A stretch of DNA of 64,000 nucleotides, from contig CM053810.1 in assembly GCA_028671895.1 (NCBI GenBank), forward strand, positions 65,845,501 through 65,909,500, in the 5' to 3' direction. Under the pieces are notes generated by a model. It worked only from the letters and a program-made list of their open reading frames with translations, was not told where the DNA came from and searched no databases. Below are positions 1-11,924 of the stretch, piece after piece. Positions within the stretch are counted from its first letter, which is position 1. Each line of letters starts with the position of its first letter. The DNA comes from Oenanthe sinensis (taxonomy: Eukaryota > Streptophyta > Magnoliopsida > Apiales > Apiaceae). The position numbers and the translations under genes were made by a program.

Positions 1-1103
1 CAACCGAGAAAGAAAACAGTTTGCGAGTCTCGAGTAAGTCCAAGAAGTGGTTTGAGCTTCGTTTTGAGAAAACACACAGGGAGATTGTCATGGACTCATA
101 CATACGATATGTCCTGGAAGAAGCAGACTCTATAAAAAAATTAAAGAGAGGTTTGAAACTGCACAATTTCGAAGTAGGGTCTTGGTCCTCAATTAATCTA
201 GAACATTCATCGACATTCGAGACACTGGCAATGGAACCTGGTGACAAGAAAGCTCTCATGGATGATTTGGATTTATTTGTGAAGAGGAGAGATTACTTTA
301 ATAGAGTAGGAAGGGCTTGGAAGAGAGGCTACCTGTTGTACGGGCCTCCAGGGACAGGCAAATCGAGTTTGGTGGCTGCCATAGCTAATTATCTAAATTT
401 TGATATTTATGATTTGCAGCTCACGGGTTAAGGAGATTGTTGTTACAGATTGCAAACAGATCCATTCTTGTAATTGAAGATATTGATTGTAGCATCGACC
501 TTCCTGACAGAAAGACGGAAGCAAAGACAAAAGAAGCCAAGGATGGTAAACCCAAGGTAACTTATTATTTGCTGTGTGCTTGTAAATTAATGAAATGGTT
601 TTTTCATTCATTTAAAATTCTAGTGACTTGACTTTAATTTTTGGTGCATGCAGTTTTCACTCGCTGGACTACTGAATTTCATAGACGGACTATGGTCAAG
701 CTGTGGAGATGAAAGGATTATAATCTTCACAACCAACCACAAGGATAAGCTTGATCCTGCATTATTGCGTCCTGGACGAATGGACATGCACATTAACATG
801 TCCTATCTTACTAGTAATGGTTTCAAAACTTTAGCTTCCACCTATCTAGACATCAAACATCAGCACTGGTGTTTTCAGGAGATAGGAGAGCTGTTAGGCA
901 GTGTTGAAGTCACTCCTGCTGAAGTTGCTGAGGAACTTATGAGAACATGTGATGCTGATGTTTGTCTTAGAGGACTTGTTGATTTTCTGAAGGAAAAGAA
1001 GAGAAAAAAGACTAGTGTCGAAACCAAAGACGGGGAACCAAACACTGATGAACTTGAACTTCTCCCAAAAGCCAAGAAAATAAATACCAATGGCTGTCAG
1101 TGA
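1..1103 (+). pseudogene. BCS1-like AAA-ATPase, copy 1 (5' end outside window; frameshifted)
   Basis: This is the C-terminal two thirds of a plant BCS1/AATP1-like AAA ATPase (membrane-anchored, mitochondrial or ER, stress-related family). It is in frame from base 3. It shows the pre-AAA segment, Walker A (GPPGTGKSS, near base 340), Walker B (ILVIEDIDCSIDL, near 465), an intron at about 556-653, then the second AAA half with TTNHKDKLDPALLRPGRMD and a lysine-rich tail ending at 1103. After the motif DIYDLQL the frame hits a stop (TAA at 429-431). Aligned with copy 2 on the other strand (4158-5359), 19 bases are missing here, which breaks the frame between Walker A and Walker B. The rest of the coding sequence is well kept, so the break looks recent. 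The N-terminal transmembrane part lies before the window. It could be a sequencing error in a live gene, but two neighbouring copies are also broken. Confidence 0.85.
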
Positions 1104-2126
1104 TCTGTTTTTACAACATTATCCCTATATCACGTCTTCCACCTCTGCATTGTCATTGAACATGGTAATATGTGACTGCATTGTAAGCTACTGGCATTTC
1201 TATCTGTTTTTGTGCTTGCAGTTTTATTTTCTCAAACATTAATAACTTCGACTTTATTTTCATTCATAATTTTAAATCTGTTTGTTTATTTATTACGAAT
1301 CCATACGTGCTTTGTTCAGGTCTCAATCTTCAGAGGAATCTACTATGATCCAAAAATCAAACTCTCCTTCAAATTTTATGTTGTCTATAAACCCGAATTA
1401 CAGGTTTTACTGTGTTCTTGTACAAACCATTAAATTTGTACAAAAACAGCTTATATGATATATCACTCCAAAAAAAAGCATACCATAGCAGAATGGTTCT
1501 TAGGCTTGTGATCAAGACAAACCTGGTTTTGCCATTATGTTGGGTGGAATTTCAGTTCTTGATACTTCCTGCTACATTATCATGCTTATGACTAAATCTA
1601 TCTAATTTATCTATGCATGTGAATTGTGATTCTGAGATCGAATTGTCAAGCACATATGTCCTTTTACGTAATACTTGAATCTTTAGAGGTATATCAAGGC
1701 AGCCATTAATTGAAGGTGTAATCTTTAGAGGTATATCAAATTAGACAAATCACAAGAACTGAAAATCAAGAATTTCTCGTGTAAAAAACAGTTTTTTACC
1801 GTGTAAAATCCTTAATCAAGAATTTATTGCGTAAAAATCAAGTTAATTTGCATATGTCTGACTTTGTGTACATATTAGTTTACAAATGTTCAAGACAATT
1901 GAACCGAAAAGCACTATCACTCCGGGCACGTTTTGATTTATCTTATAAATAATTTATAAATTAAAAAATGTACGTATTTATCTTATAAATATTTGTTATC
2001 AAAAGATAACAAATATTAATTTATACTCCTATGTTTCGATAAACTATCATACTATTACTACGTTAATAATGTGTGCGCGCACACACACATTGACACATTA
2101 ATTATATGCATTTTGATCTGACGCAG
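1104..2126. other. Intergenic stretch after AAA copy 1
   Basis: No coding region is recognisable. It holds the 3' flank of the ATPase pseudogene, AT-rich sequence with short repeated phrases (for example two copies of a phrase around aatctttagaggtatatcaa near 1678 and 1722), and an alternating purine-pyrimidine run at 2071-2089 (gtgtgcgcgcacacacaca). Confidence 0.6.
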
Positions 2127-2663
2127 GCCAAGAGAAGAAAGCGGACAGCTCTTGATGTAGCGGAAGAGTTCATGTCATGTTCAGAGTTTACTGCATTCAT
2201 AAAGGTTATGCAGGGGTCTTATGTGAGAGGTGGCGGGTACATGGCGAGACCTGCACCATCAGCTAATCATATCGATTCGAAGAGAATAAATACTTTACAC
2301 TACTCTGCTTCTGTTATATTATTAAATTGATCACATTTCTATGCTGGCTGAGACATATTCGCACTTTAATTACTTATCTAGTATAGATGGATAATGTTCG
2401 TGCTGGCAATAAGATACAGTATATAACATGTTAGTGTAGCCTCTAGGACCAGATTTTCCAAAAATGCATTGGAAAGACAGCTCAGGGAAAGTGAAGTTTG
2501 AGGTTTCAGGTAAGACATGGACCGTTGGAGTAGTGAAAGATGGCAGTAGATATATAAGTTGATTAGATGCTGGAGTTACTTGGCAACTTTCGAACTTATC
2601 AATACCGAAGATTATACTAGCTCCCAGACTTTCAATTTTCAGCAGTACCAGTCAAGTATTTAA
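2127..2663 (+). pseudogene. B3 DNA-binding domain gene remnant
   Basis: Two separated blocks translate to pieces of a plant REM-type B3 domain. The first (2127 to about 2260, after a cag acceptor) gives a basic KRRKR stretch and then EFTAFIKVMQGSYV, resembling the first beta strands of B3 domains. The second (about 2455-2575) gives VKFEVSGKTWTVGVVKDGSR, the usual 'dG.tW.V' core. It meets a TGA and then, in another frame, TFELINTED, which resembles the last strand after the GD.CVFEL motif. The GW..F..N segment between them is lost. B3 proteins are nuclear DNA-binding factors. This copy cannot make a whole domain. Family assignment is from motif memory only; no start or full exon set was found. 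Confidence 0.5.
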
Positions 2664-2942
2664 ATTGTTACCCACATAGTTTTAAGTATACCTGAATTAG
2701 TAGGGCATGGATAGGGCTCAAAATCGATTTGAGATATTGTTTACTCGAATGAGAGCCCTCGTTTGGTAGAAGGTTGAGGCATCCAAGTTGACATCAATTT
2801 CATCTTCATTTGCTTCTACACTACCATCCATTACCACAGTGTCATGCCTCTCCCTTGCTTAGTTGCTCCCCCTACAATATTTTCACCAACTCCTATCTCT
2901 CCATGTATTTTTAAAACTAACAGAAGTTAAAACAAATATAAT

Positions 2943-3695
2943 TAGCTAATCATAAATATCAAATTTTAGATAATTAGCTATGGCAGATTTGCCTGTCCTT
3001 GGAGGCCCGTACAACAGGGTAGCCTCTCTTCCAAGCCCTTCCTACCCTCTTGAAGTAATCTCTCCTCCTCACAAATAAATCCAAATCATCCATGAGAACT
3101 TTCTTGTCACTAGGCTCCATTGCCACCGTCTCAAATGTGGATGAATGTTCTAGATTAATTGAGGACCAAGACCCTCCTTCAAAATTGTGCAGTTTCAAAC
3201 CTCTCTTTGAATTTTTTGTAGCGTCTGCTTCTTCCAGGACAGATGGTATGTATGAGTCCATGACAACATCCCTATTATTTTCTCAAAACGAAGCTCAAAC
3301 CACTTCTTGGCCTTATTCGAGAATCGCGAACTGTTTTCTTTCTCCGTTGTGTCATCAGAATCACTGAAAAGGAACGCCCATGTAATTTAAACACCTTTGT
3401 GAAATTCAGTTATGTATTCGGTTTGTGCTAATTTAGTAGTTAGTTTTTTGATTTTCTGGACCGGCTGGTAGATCCTAATGCAAGTTGTTGTTGTAGTTTT
3501 GGTGGACATGTAAATTCCAAAGGAATCAAATAAATAGTTAAAAAATTTATATTCGTCAAGCTCTTCGACTATCTGAGTGAAGGGAGAATTATTTTCAACG
3601 ATGACGCGTTTCTTGAAGAAGCTTGAGATGGCAGCATGGACAGGTTCTTGAACTTGACAAGGGACTATTTGATGATAAATAGGGTTTTACAAGGA
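2943..3695 (-). pseudogene. BCS1-like AAA-ATPase, copy 3 (truncated, several lesions)
   Basis: Read on the minus strand from about 3695 down, the sequence gives the N-terminal region of a BCS1-like ATPase (segments QIVPCQVQEPV, FDSFGIYMSTK, KLTTKLAQTEYITEFHKGV). It then has an in-frame TAA just before ITWAFLFSDSDD, the segment KKWFELRFEK, a one-base deletion shifting the frame, and MDSYIPSVLEEAD through RAWKRGY. An extra C then destroys Walker A and 12 further bases are missing. Homology stops near 2943 at the codons for FDIYD. The catalytic half is absent. From about 3355 to 2943 it is very similar to bases 1-415 (copy 1) in inverted orientation. The first, membrane-spanning exon is not visible. 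Confidence 0.8.
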
Positions 3696-4157
3696 TATAG
3701 TAAAAACTCTAAATAGGGTTTATAGACAAGAAATTGAATTATATTACCAGAATTTGAAGGGCACGTACTCTCAGCAGAGATTCTATCGTGTTTCTCCAAA
3801 CTCTGAACTTCAGAAGGACAACTTGTAATTTGTATAGTACTAGATTCCTCGGAAGATTAAGATGTGAACAGAGGTGGGTAATGAAGGAAATTTGTCAACA
3901 CATCACAAGCAACTCCGTCCTAAAAGTATGTCATGAGAAGAAGACTTTCAAATTGGAAAACCGAGAGAAGAATAAAATTGCGGATCCCAGGAAATTAGAA
4001 ATATGTGTGAAGAAATTTGGATTTATGACATTTGTAATAAAACACACAGATATAAATAAATATATAATTACTTAATTGAATCACTTCTTGCCTTTGTTAT
4101 AGATAATAAATCTTAAAACAGAATAGAGAAAAGTTCCAGTAACATTGTACAAACTGA
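3696..4157. other. Spacer between two AAA-ATPase pseudogenes
   Basis: There is an open frame on the plus strand at 3788-4075 (95 codons), but its composition is low-information and it resembles no family I know. A phrase around tctaaatagggttt occurs here in short repeats. Nothing else is supportable. Confidence 0.5.
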
Positions 4158-5359
4158 TCACTGGCAGCCATTAGTTTTTATCCTCTTGGCTTCTAGGAGA
4201 TGTCCAACTCGATCAGTGGTGGCTTCCCCATTGCTGGTTTCAACAATAGTCCTTTTCCTCTTTTTTTCCTTGAGAAAATCAACAAGTCCTCCAAGACAAA
4301 CATCAGCATCATATGTCCTCATAAGTTCCTCAGCAACTTCAGCAGGGGTGGCTTCAACACTCCCTAGTAGCTCTTCGATCTCCCTGAAACGCCAGTGCTG
4401 TTGTTTGATGTCCAGATAGGTGGAAACTAGAGTTTTGAAACCATTAATAGTAAGATAAGACATGTGAATGTGCATGTCCATTAGTCCAGGACGCAGCAAT
4501 GCTGGATCAAGCTTATCCTTGTGGTTGGTTGTGAAGATTATAATCCTCTCATCTCCACAGCTCGACCATATCCCGTCTATGAAATTCAGTAGTCCCGACA
4601 GTGTAAACTGCAGATGCCACAAAATAAGGTGAAGATACTTAATATTATGAATAAATGGGAAACTGCTTTTAACTAATAAATGAGAAAAAAACATATAATT
4701 AATTAATAAGCACACCAAATAGTAAATTACCTTATTTGCTGGAGTATCTCTGTCAGGCAAGTCGATGCTACAATCAATATCTTCAATTACAAGGATGGAT
4801 CTGTTTGCAATCCCTTTTAGCAAGTTCCTTAACCCATAATAACTGTTCACGTTCATGAGCTACAAATCATAGATGTCAAATTTTAAATGATTAGCCATCG
4901 CTGCTACCAAACTCGATTTGCTTGTGCCAGGAGGCCCATACAACAAGTAGCCTCTCTTCCAAGCCCTACCTACTCTCTTAAAATAATCTCTCCTCTTCAC
5001 AAACAAATCCAAATCATCCATTAAAGCTTTCTTCTCACTAGGCTCCATTGCCAATGTCTCGAATGTGGATGAATGCTCTAGAATAGTAGGGGACCAAGAA
5101 ACCCCAGTGAAAGAGTGGAGTTGCAAATCTTTCTTTGAATTTTCTATAGCTTCTACTTGTTCCAATACAAACGGTATGTACGAATCCATGACATATTCTT
5201 GAACGTGATGACATATTCTTGAACTTGATGAGGGATTATTTGATGATAAGTAGTTTTCAGAAGCATGACTGAGGATGAGAGTGATGCGTATGCAGCATAA
5301 ACACTTGCTGCTGAAGGCAGACCACTCAAACTCATCATTGACATGTTGCCGCCGCACAA
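4158..5359 (-). pseudogene. BCS1-like AAA-ATPase, copy 2 (nonsense codon and large internal deletion)
   Basis: Reading down from 5344, an N-terminal segment (MSMMSLSGLPSAASVYAAY, then QIIPHQVQEYV) matches the membrane-anchor start of this family. It is joined out of frame, at a short tandem repeat around 5195-5225, directly to VMDSYIPFVLEQ, so the roughly 150-residue region before the AAA domain is gone. The AAA part follows: KKALMDDLDLFVKRRDYF, Walker A altered to GPPGTSKSS, then DIYDL and a TAG at 4860-4862 where copy 1 has CAG. The frame continues in phase through Walker B (VIEDIDCSIDL), an intron at about 4608-4730, and the second half ending at 4158. The conserved RPGRMD is RPGLMD. Three independent lesions make this a pseudogene with good confidence. 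Confidence 0.85.
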
Positions 5360-5890
5360 CTAGTCTAGTCTAGTCTCTCAGATTCGAAAACACAAACTAC
5401 AGGTCGGTCTATTTATAAGAAAATAACCTACCAAAATCGTTTCATATATATTAGGATTGCCTTAAAGGAAAGTGTGTGATAATGGTAAGTTGGTAACAAT
5501 ATTGGGATGGTTTATCTGTTTCTTTAATATTATGAAAATAACCGTATGTTCTCAGCTTGACCGCCACGTTTCTTTAGGGCTTTAGCAGTTAGCACACGGC
5601 TTTGTAACAACCTTTAGCTTTTGCAACCCAACAACCTCTAGACAAGCTGGGTGAGATGAATTACACATATTTCAAATCAAATTACAATATATATAGAAAA
5701 AGGAATTTGTCTAAATTAGGTTGTCTAAATCAAGTGACAGGAAAAGATAACAAGATAACAAGTGCAGAACCTCAAAAAAAACACCTGTAGTAATTAGAAA
5801 AATAGTATAAATAATTCACGCACTCAATCCTCGTGGTTCTGCACTTCAAGGAGGTGAAGTTGTCTGATGCATAAACTGAAACAGTTATAA
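5360..5890. other. 5' flank of AAA copy 2 and spacer
   Basis: No gene is seen. An old promoter for the minus-strand ATPase copy would lie here; there is a tctatttataag stretch near 5408, but nothing that can be called with confidence. Confidence 0.4.
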
Positions 5891-7170
5891 TCCACTTGAC
5901 ATATCACTTAAACATACCCCAAAACTTATAATGTTTAAACTCATACCACATAACAGAACACACACATGTTACAGCAGCATCACTGAAACAGAGTTCGAAT
6001 ATATTGAGTTTGTGATCGTTTAACAGAATCCAAGTCTTTGACAGAACATCTAGGAGAATCCCATACAAAAAGATTAAAGGCGCATGTAAATTAATATAAC
6101 ATTCTACAGAACCTATTTGACATATCACTTAAACAGACCCCAAAACTTAAAAGGTTTACTATCATTTCACCCAACAAAACACTAAACAGACCCCACACAT
6201 GTTAGTGCATCATCACTGAATCAGAATTCACATACTCACGATATACTTAACCTCAAATATAAATAGAATTTGAAACCAAACTTAACAGAAACTAAATAAA
6301 TAAAAAACCAGTTAAATTAGTTAATATATCTCTTTGCATAATTTTTTATCGTGATCGGTTAACAGAATCCAAGTCTTTTAACAGAATCCCTTATATAAGT
6401 TAACAAATTCCATCATTTTACGTCAAATTAGTTAACAAAATCTTCTTGAAAACACATAATGAAGTACTTACAAAGTTTCAGATATTATAATAGCATCACT
6501 TAGCAGGTTTACTTTTCTGATCGTGATCGCACAGAAGAACCCAAATTTGTTAGAAATTTTCATACAGAATCCACTGTGACAAGAATCTATTTGCCACGTC
6601 ATGTAACAGAATCCCTTATGTTTTTTACAATCTTACCAATCAGAACAGATCTTATAATACAAATCTAGCACATATATGTATACTACTCTAACACCTCCTA
6701 ACGAAAAAACACTTGTAGTAACACTCTACAGAATCCCACTTGACATATCAATTAAACAGACCCCAAAGCTTATAATGTTTAAACTCATATCACATAACAG
6801 AACACTATACAGACCACATACATGTTTTTACAGCATCACTGAAACAGACTTCACATACACAGGATATACTTAAGCTCAAATATAATCAGAGTATTAAAAC
6901 CAAACCTAACAAAATCTAAATGAATAAAAAAATAGTTAATACAAATATATTTCTTCAAATAAATGTTGATAGTCATCGCTTAACCGAATCCAAACCTTTA
7001 ACAGAATCCCATAGAAAAAGATTAATGATCACGTTAATTAACATAACACACTACAAGTTGCATTATACATGTCACTTAAACAGAACAACTTGAATTTTTT
7101 GATCTCATATCACCCCAATAGAACACTAAACAAAACTCACACACGGTAGTGCAACATCCAGAGCCTGTCT
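5891..7170. repeat. Diverged local repeat family, about four units
   Basis: A block beginning ttgacatatcacttaaacag, then accccaaaacttataatg and acacacatgttacagcagca, then catcactgaaacagag, recurs with drift at about 5894, 6118, 6739 and 7069. A second phrase (cagaatccaagtctttaaca) recurs at about 6026, 6364 and 6985 between them. Spacing is irregular (about 225, 620 and 330 bases), so this is an old, partly deleted tandem or nested array rather than a clean satellite. No ORF of note is present. The origin is unknown. Confidence 0.65.
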
Positions 7171-7585
7171 CATTAATCGACTGAACATGTACTTCAGATA
7201 ATGTAGAAACGTTCTTGCTAATGAATAATGGCTGAAACCTTGGTAACAGAACTTTGTTTTGGGTGAATTTACTTCCAACGCTATCTCTTGTTTACTGCAA
7301 TAATAAAGGTGTTCATGTGAGTGTTCTATAACACTAACCTTCAAATCATATACTTATGTAACTAAAAAAAAAAGATAAAAACCTAATAATCTTATGTTGT
7401 ATCTCCATTGTCTGCCGGAACAAGTTTATTGAAACGTTTTAACACTGTAAGAATGATCGTAAGCAATGAATCAAACCTATAAGGTAATATATAATTTGAT
7501 TATAAACTTACCAAAAATAAAATATTCTTGTTCATTATTAAAAATCTAAATAAATATTTTTACCATTTTTTAGAGTATAGAAATG

Positions 7586-7628
<43 letters not shown>

Positions 7629-8168
7629 ATTGCCCCTGATTTTTGTAAGCTAATTATAATAAAGCTCTTATGCAATGTATTATTAATTATCTGTAAATTA
7701 AATATTATGGACGGTGAAGATTGAGTTCTTCGGGATCTCTTGACAGCAGGGGTCTCTCCCTAGACCCTGTATATCAGACTACTAGTTACTTGAGAAGGAG
7801 TTATATTGACGAGTACAGAGCCTATGGTCAGCCATTAAATTGGCCCAACCCAATTCTGTTGAGCCGATAACACCAGAAACATCTATAATACAAGCTGTAT
7901 CAAATCAGGTAATTCGAAATGTATAAACACAAGTTTACTAACCCATTAAACCCAAGCCCATACGAATGATTTCAGTATCCACCATCGAGAGAATTAGTTG
8001 TGGCGTACAGACTACAGAGTGAGAATGACTATTAATTAGCTTTGCTTGCAAGACTTGAGAGGGAATTATTTTTCACATTTAAATTATTTATGCATCTCTG
8101 TGCCATTACGTAAGAAATACAACAATAAAATGAGTCATTTGAATTTATTTTAAAAAAATTATTTAATA
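7171..8168. other. Gene-free AT-rich stretch with (TA)n
   Basis: It contains a TA dinucleotide microsatellite at about 7590-7625. It also has a less AT-rich patch at 7710-7990 (with phrases such as gggtctctccctagaccctg) that may be transposon debris, but no coding frame or terminal repeats are recognisable. Confidence 0.5.
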
Positions 8169-8458
8169 CTCCCTCCCTTTCATCCAATTTTTTACACTTT
8201 CCTTTTTTGATGTACCACCAATTTTTTATATTTCAAAACTTTTTAAAAATAGTAAACTTTTATATTATAAAATTTACTCTCACTCAGTACTTTTCTCCAC
8301 CTTCTCAAATCTATCAATTAAATATCAAAAGACACCACCACTTCATCCACTTTTTCTTCTCTTTCATCCACTTTTCCCTCTCTTTCATAATATTTTATAT
8401 AATTTTTTTAACATCCGTGCTCAATCCAAATATAAACAATTGGGTGGGACGGAGGGAA
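8169..8458. mobile_element. Stowaway-like MITE
   Basis: The left end reads ctccctccctttcatccaat and the right end, reverse-complemented, reads ttccctccgtcccacccaat, an imperfect terminal inverted repeat of the CTCCCTCCGT type. The element is flanked on both sides by TA (8167-8168 and 8459-8460), the target-site duplication of Tc1/mariner-derived Stowaway elements. Its length of about 290 bp fits. The open frame at 8207-8545 that runs across it is accidental. Confidence 0.8.
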
Positions 8459-8460
8459 TA

Positions 8461-10863
8461 TATAATTGCATATTTATTACATATGTTAATCTGGTTTATT
8501 TTAATGATATATAACAGCGCATTGATTTGTTATATGTTATTGTAATATCTTATAAATTTTTATTTTTCATATGATCTTTTAAAAATGATAATTTTATTAG
8601 ATATATAACCCGTCTTTTCTGATTATGTGGATAATTGATTTGGGAAGATTGAATAAATAAAGGAGAGCTCAGTGACCTACTTCCAAAGGCATCATGTGGT
8701 CATTTAAACTTTCAAAATAATTTCCACTTCCTATATTTTTTTACAACCAAACAACTTTTTCAAATATTAATTCCTGAGAATTTTAACTTCCCAAATAAAT
8801 AAACGTATAACAAATGACCTCTTATTTGTTGTAATTCTTTTTTATGCTTTTGCCAATACTTGGACTTTCAATTTATTTTATATGGGTAGTGGTAAATTAT
8901 TTTTATGTACAATAATGTTTCTTCTGAAATTTCCAAACTTATTTTATGTACAATATTGACTTCTTTAAAATTTCGAATTATAAGTAGAAACAACATGTTA
9001 AACTAATCATATGATAGTCATTGTTTCATAAAGAATACCCTTATATAAAAGAACAAGAAATACACTTTAGAATCTTACATAAAAATTAATTTAGATTCTA
9101 AAGTTTAACATCGATTATGTTTTTTTATGAATAAAAATAGAATTTAACATGAAATTACCAAAAAATCATAACATGGTTATGTGTAAATTTCTATACTAGA
9201 TTCCATGTTAGATTCTGTAATATTTGATTTTTAAAATTTAGATAAGATTCGATATTATATTCGATATGTTAGGATTTATTGTAGTTCAATTTTGTGATTC
9301 TAATCTTAACAAACCATTTCTCATAAAAAAAATATGTGTTTTGATGGTATTTTTCTGTATTTCTTATATAAGGATGTTCTTTATGGAGTGTAACCCATCA
9401 TATGATAATACCTCGTTTGTGAATTGATTGAATTATGATTTCCAACTCTCGTATCCTGCATACTTATTTGTTATAATATATATTTTTTCGATACATAGAT
9501 TAGCTAAGTATTAAAGTAAAAGTATTTTTATTAGTATTAAACACGCAATTTTTTTATCTTGATTTTTCTTTTGGGTTAAAAATTTATGTTAATACATATA
9601 ATATATTGAAAATAAAGAATATCAAGTTAATCTCGCCGAGTTATATCAAGTTAACTACATCTTAAACTAAGTAAATAGCATATTCTACTCTGGGCTTAAA
9701 CATCAATTTCTTTATCCACTTTTTGTTTAAATTTATATAACCCCTATCATCAGCCCATTTACCATCACCCTTCATATAATCAGTATAACTCTTCATATAA
9801 CTAGTATATTTGAAAATGAAAATGGAAGGGATGGTGATGCTAGTAGTTATATGAATATAAATGAAAAGTGGCTAAATAGATAGGTGTTTGGACATTTTAT
9901 CATGATGTAATATATTGTTTACTTAATTTAAGAGTAGTTAACCTGATATAACCAGGTGAGATTAATATGATATTCTTTGTGTAAATTTATATTTTCAGGT
10001 TTTATGTAAATTTATTAAAAAGGTTGGGGATAATTAGTTAATTAAGATAATTTATTTTAATACTAATTATAAGGTTGATATAATAATTAAATTTTTATTC
10101 AATATAAATATATGTATGTATATAAATTTCATAATTGTCAAGTTTGTACTTTTTTGAAGTTGGCATTTGGACCGAAGACGTGATAAATTACTGTTCACTA
10201 ATTATTTTGATATTAGAATTTAAATTTATCTATTTTTCTTCACATCAAACTTTCGAAAAATATACGTAATTTTTTTTTGTGAGAATGAGTCTGTAAATTA
10301 AGATTTTCATAAACAAAAGTCCGTGAATGATATTCGTGAGTTGTTCGTGAACAGTATCTTACGAGATGTGTTCGTGAGTTGTTTGTGGACATGTGTTCGT
10401 AATTGATTTATGAACATGTTTGTGAATACTAACGAGTTAAACTGAAACAAAATATTTGGTTTGATAATAGTTTGAATTCGAATTTAAATTCGATTTTTTT
10501 TAAATAAACGGAACATGAACAACCTAAAGTTCGACTCGGTTCAACTCATTTACACTCTTATTATTATGTTAGAGCAAGTCCAATGTTAAATAGAAAATAG
10601 TTATAATCTCTGCTATAATATGATACTAAAAAATTATTTTTTAATGGTAAAATAAAACTTGCACTCCGATGCTAGTTTCAAATTGCAACAAAATAATTTT
10701 AAATTTAGTAACATTTTATAAAATCTTTCAATATTCATTTAAATTGGGTCAACTTGTACTCTTTTTTTAATTAGTTATTTAATGATATGAAAAAGATGGT
10801 GATAACCATATTTGTTTTTAGAGCAAATCCAATGGATAACTAAATGTTGGTTATATATATATA
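8461..10863. other. Gene-free AT-rich stretch
   Basis: No coding region, RNA gene or clear transposon ends were found. The sequence is strongly AT-rich. Short repeated phrases occur (several variants of gtgttcgtgagttgtttgtg at 10330-10430). Confidence 0.5.
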
Positions 10864-11729
10864 GGCTTAAATGTAATTTAAACCCTGTGTTATCAACAAT
10901 ATACAATTCAAACCCTCTTTTAATATATTTAGTAAATTTAACCCTGCGTTTTTTAACTATTTACAATTGAAACCTTTTTTAAAATAATTAGTAAATTTAA
11001 CCCTATGTTTTTGAACTATGTACAATTGAAACCTTTTTTTAAAATAAATAATAAATTTAACCCTACGATTTAAAACATTTAGTAAATTTAACCTTGATTT
11101 TTTAATTTCGGAATAAAATAAATTTTACGATAAAATTTTGAATAAATATTCGTCAAATGCACTATTGTCAATTTTTTTTGTATAGATATTATCTAAGCAT
11201 AATAGATATTTGTAATTATTAGGGTTTTTTCTTATAAAATGGATATTTAGATGTTCTTTTCTATATTAATATATCTACATGTATAATATATTATATATGT
11301 TCAATAAAATTTTAATATGTGTTTATATTATTCCATCTTGCCATCACACTTCTCGCTCAATATATTCATGAATGTTCATCACCGAATTTAATTTATTTTC
11401 AAAAATACTATTCGGTGAATATATTCTCGAAAATATTTTTTCGATATAAAATTTATTTTATTCCGAAATTAAAAAGTCAAGGTTAAATTTACTAAATGTT
11501 TTAAAACGTAGGGTTAAATTTACTATTTATTTTAAAAAAGATTTCAATTGTACATAGTTAAAAAACATAGGGTTAAATTTACTAATTATTTTAAAATTTT
11601 AGTAAGTATTTTAAAAAAGGTTTCAATTGTAAATAGTTAAAAAACGTAGGGTTAAATTTACTAAATATATTAACATAGGGTTTGAATTGTATATTATTAA
11701 TAACGTAGTGTTTAAATGGTAAATAAACC
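10864..11729. mobile_element. 866-bp element with about 250-bp terminal inverted repeats (MULE-like), copy 1
   Basis: The two ends are inverted copies of each other over roughly 250 bases (left starts ggcttaaatgtaatttaaac; right end reversed starts ggtttatttaccatttaaac). Each arm contains several copies of a phrase like tagtaaatttaaccctacgt. The flanks both read atatatata (10855-10863 and 11730-11738), which fits a 9-bp target duplication as in Mutator-like elements; the low complexity makes that weak. The core (about 11120-11440) has no coding capacity, so this is non-autonomous. A second copy starts at 63327 with its core in the opposite orientation. Confidence 0.7.
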
Positions 11730-11924
11730 ATATATATAATCTATAATATAGAACTAAAACTAAAAGATACCAATATAATGCATAATTATAATTAAATGAA
11801 AAGATGCATAGATGGATAATTGGTTATATATACTGATGTCTTTTGATCCTGAGTATGGGTATTCAGGTGTTACAACTGAGTCGTTGATCCTGAATTAGGA
11901 TTTCAGCTCTCTCTCTCCCAAGAG

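Noticed and set aside
421..460. Possible intron explaining the stop in ATPase copy 1
   Set aside because: No GT-AG pair removes the stop while keeping the frame, and alignment with copy 2 shows a plain 19-base deletion.
3788..4075. 95-codon plus-strand frame in the ATPase cluster
   Set aside because: No similarity to any family, located between two pseudogenes, and no supporting splice or start context.
5891..7170. CRISPR-like array
   Set aside because: Repeats are long, diverged and irregularly spaced, and the sequence is plant nuclear DNA.
8207..8545. 112-codon frame
   Set aside because: It crosses the borders of the Stowaway-like MITE and is rich in Phe, Ile and Ser from AT-rich sequence.
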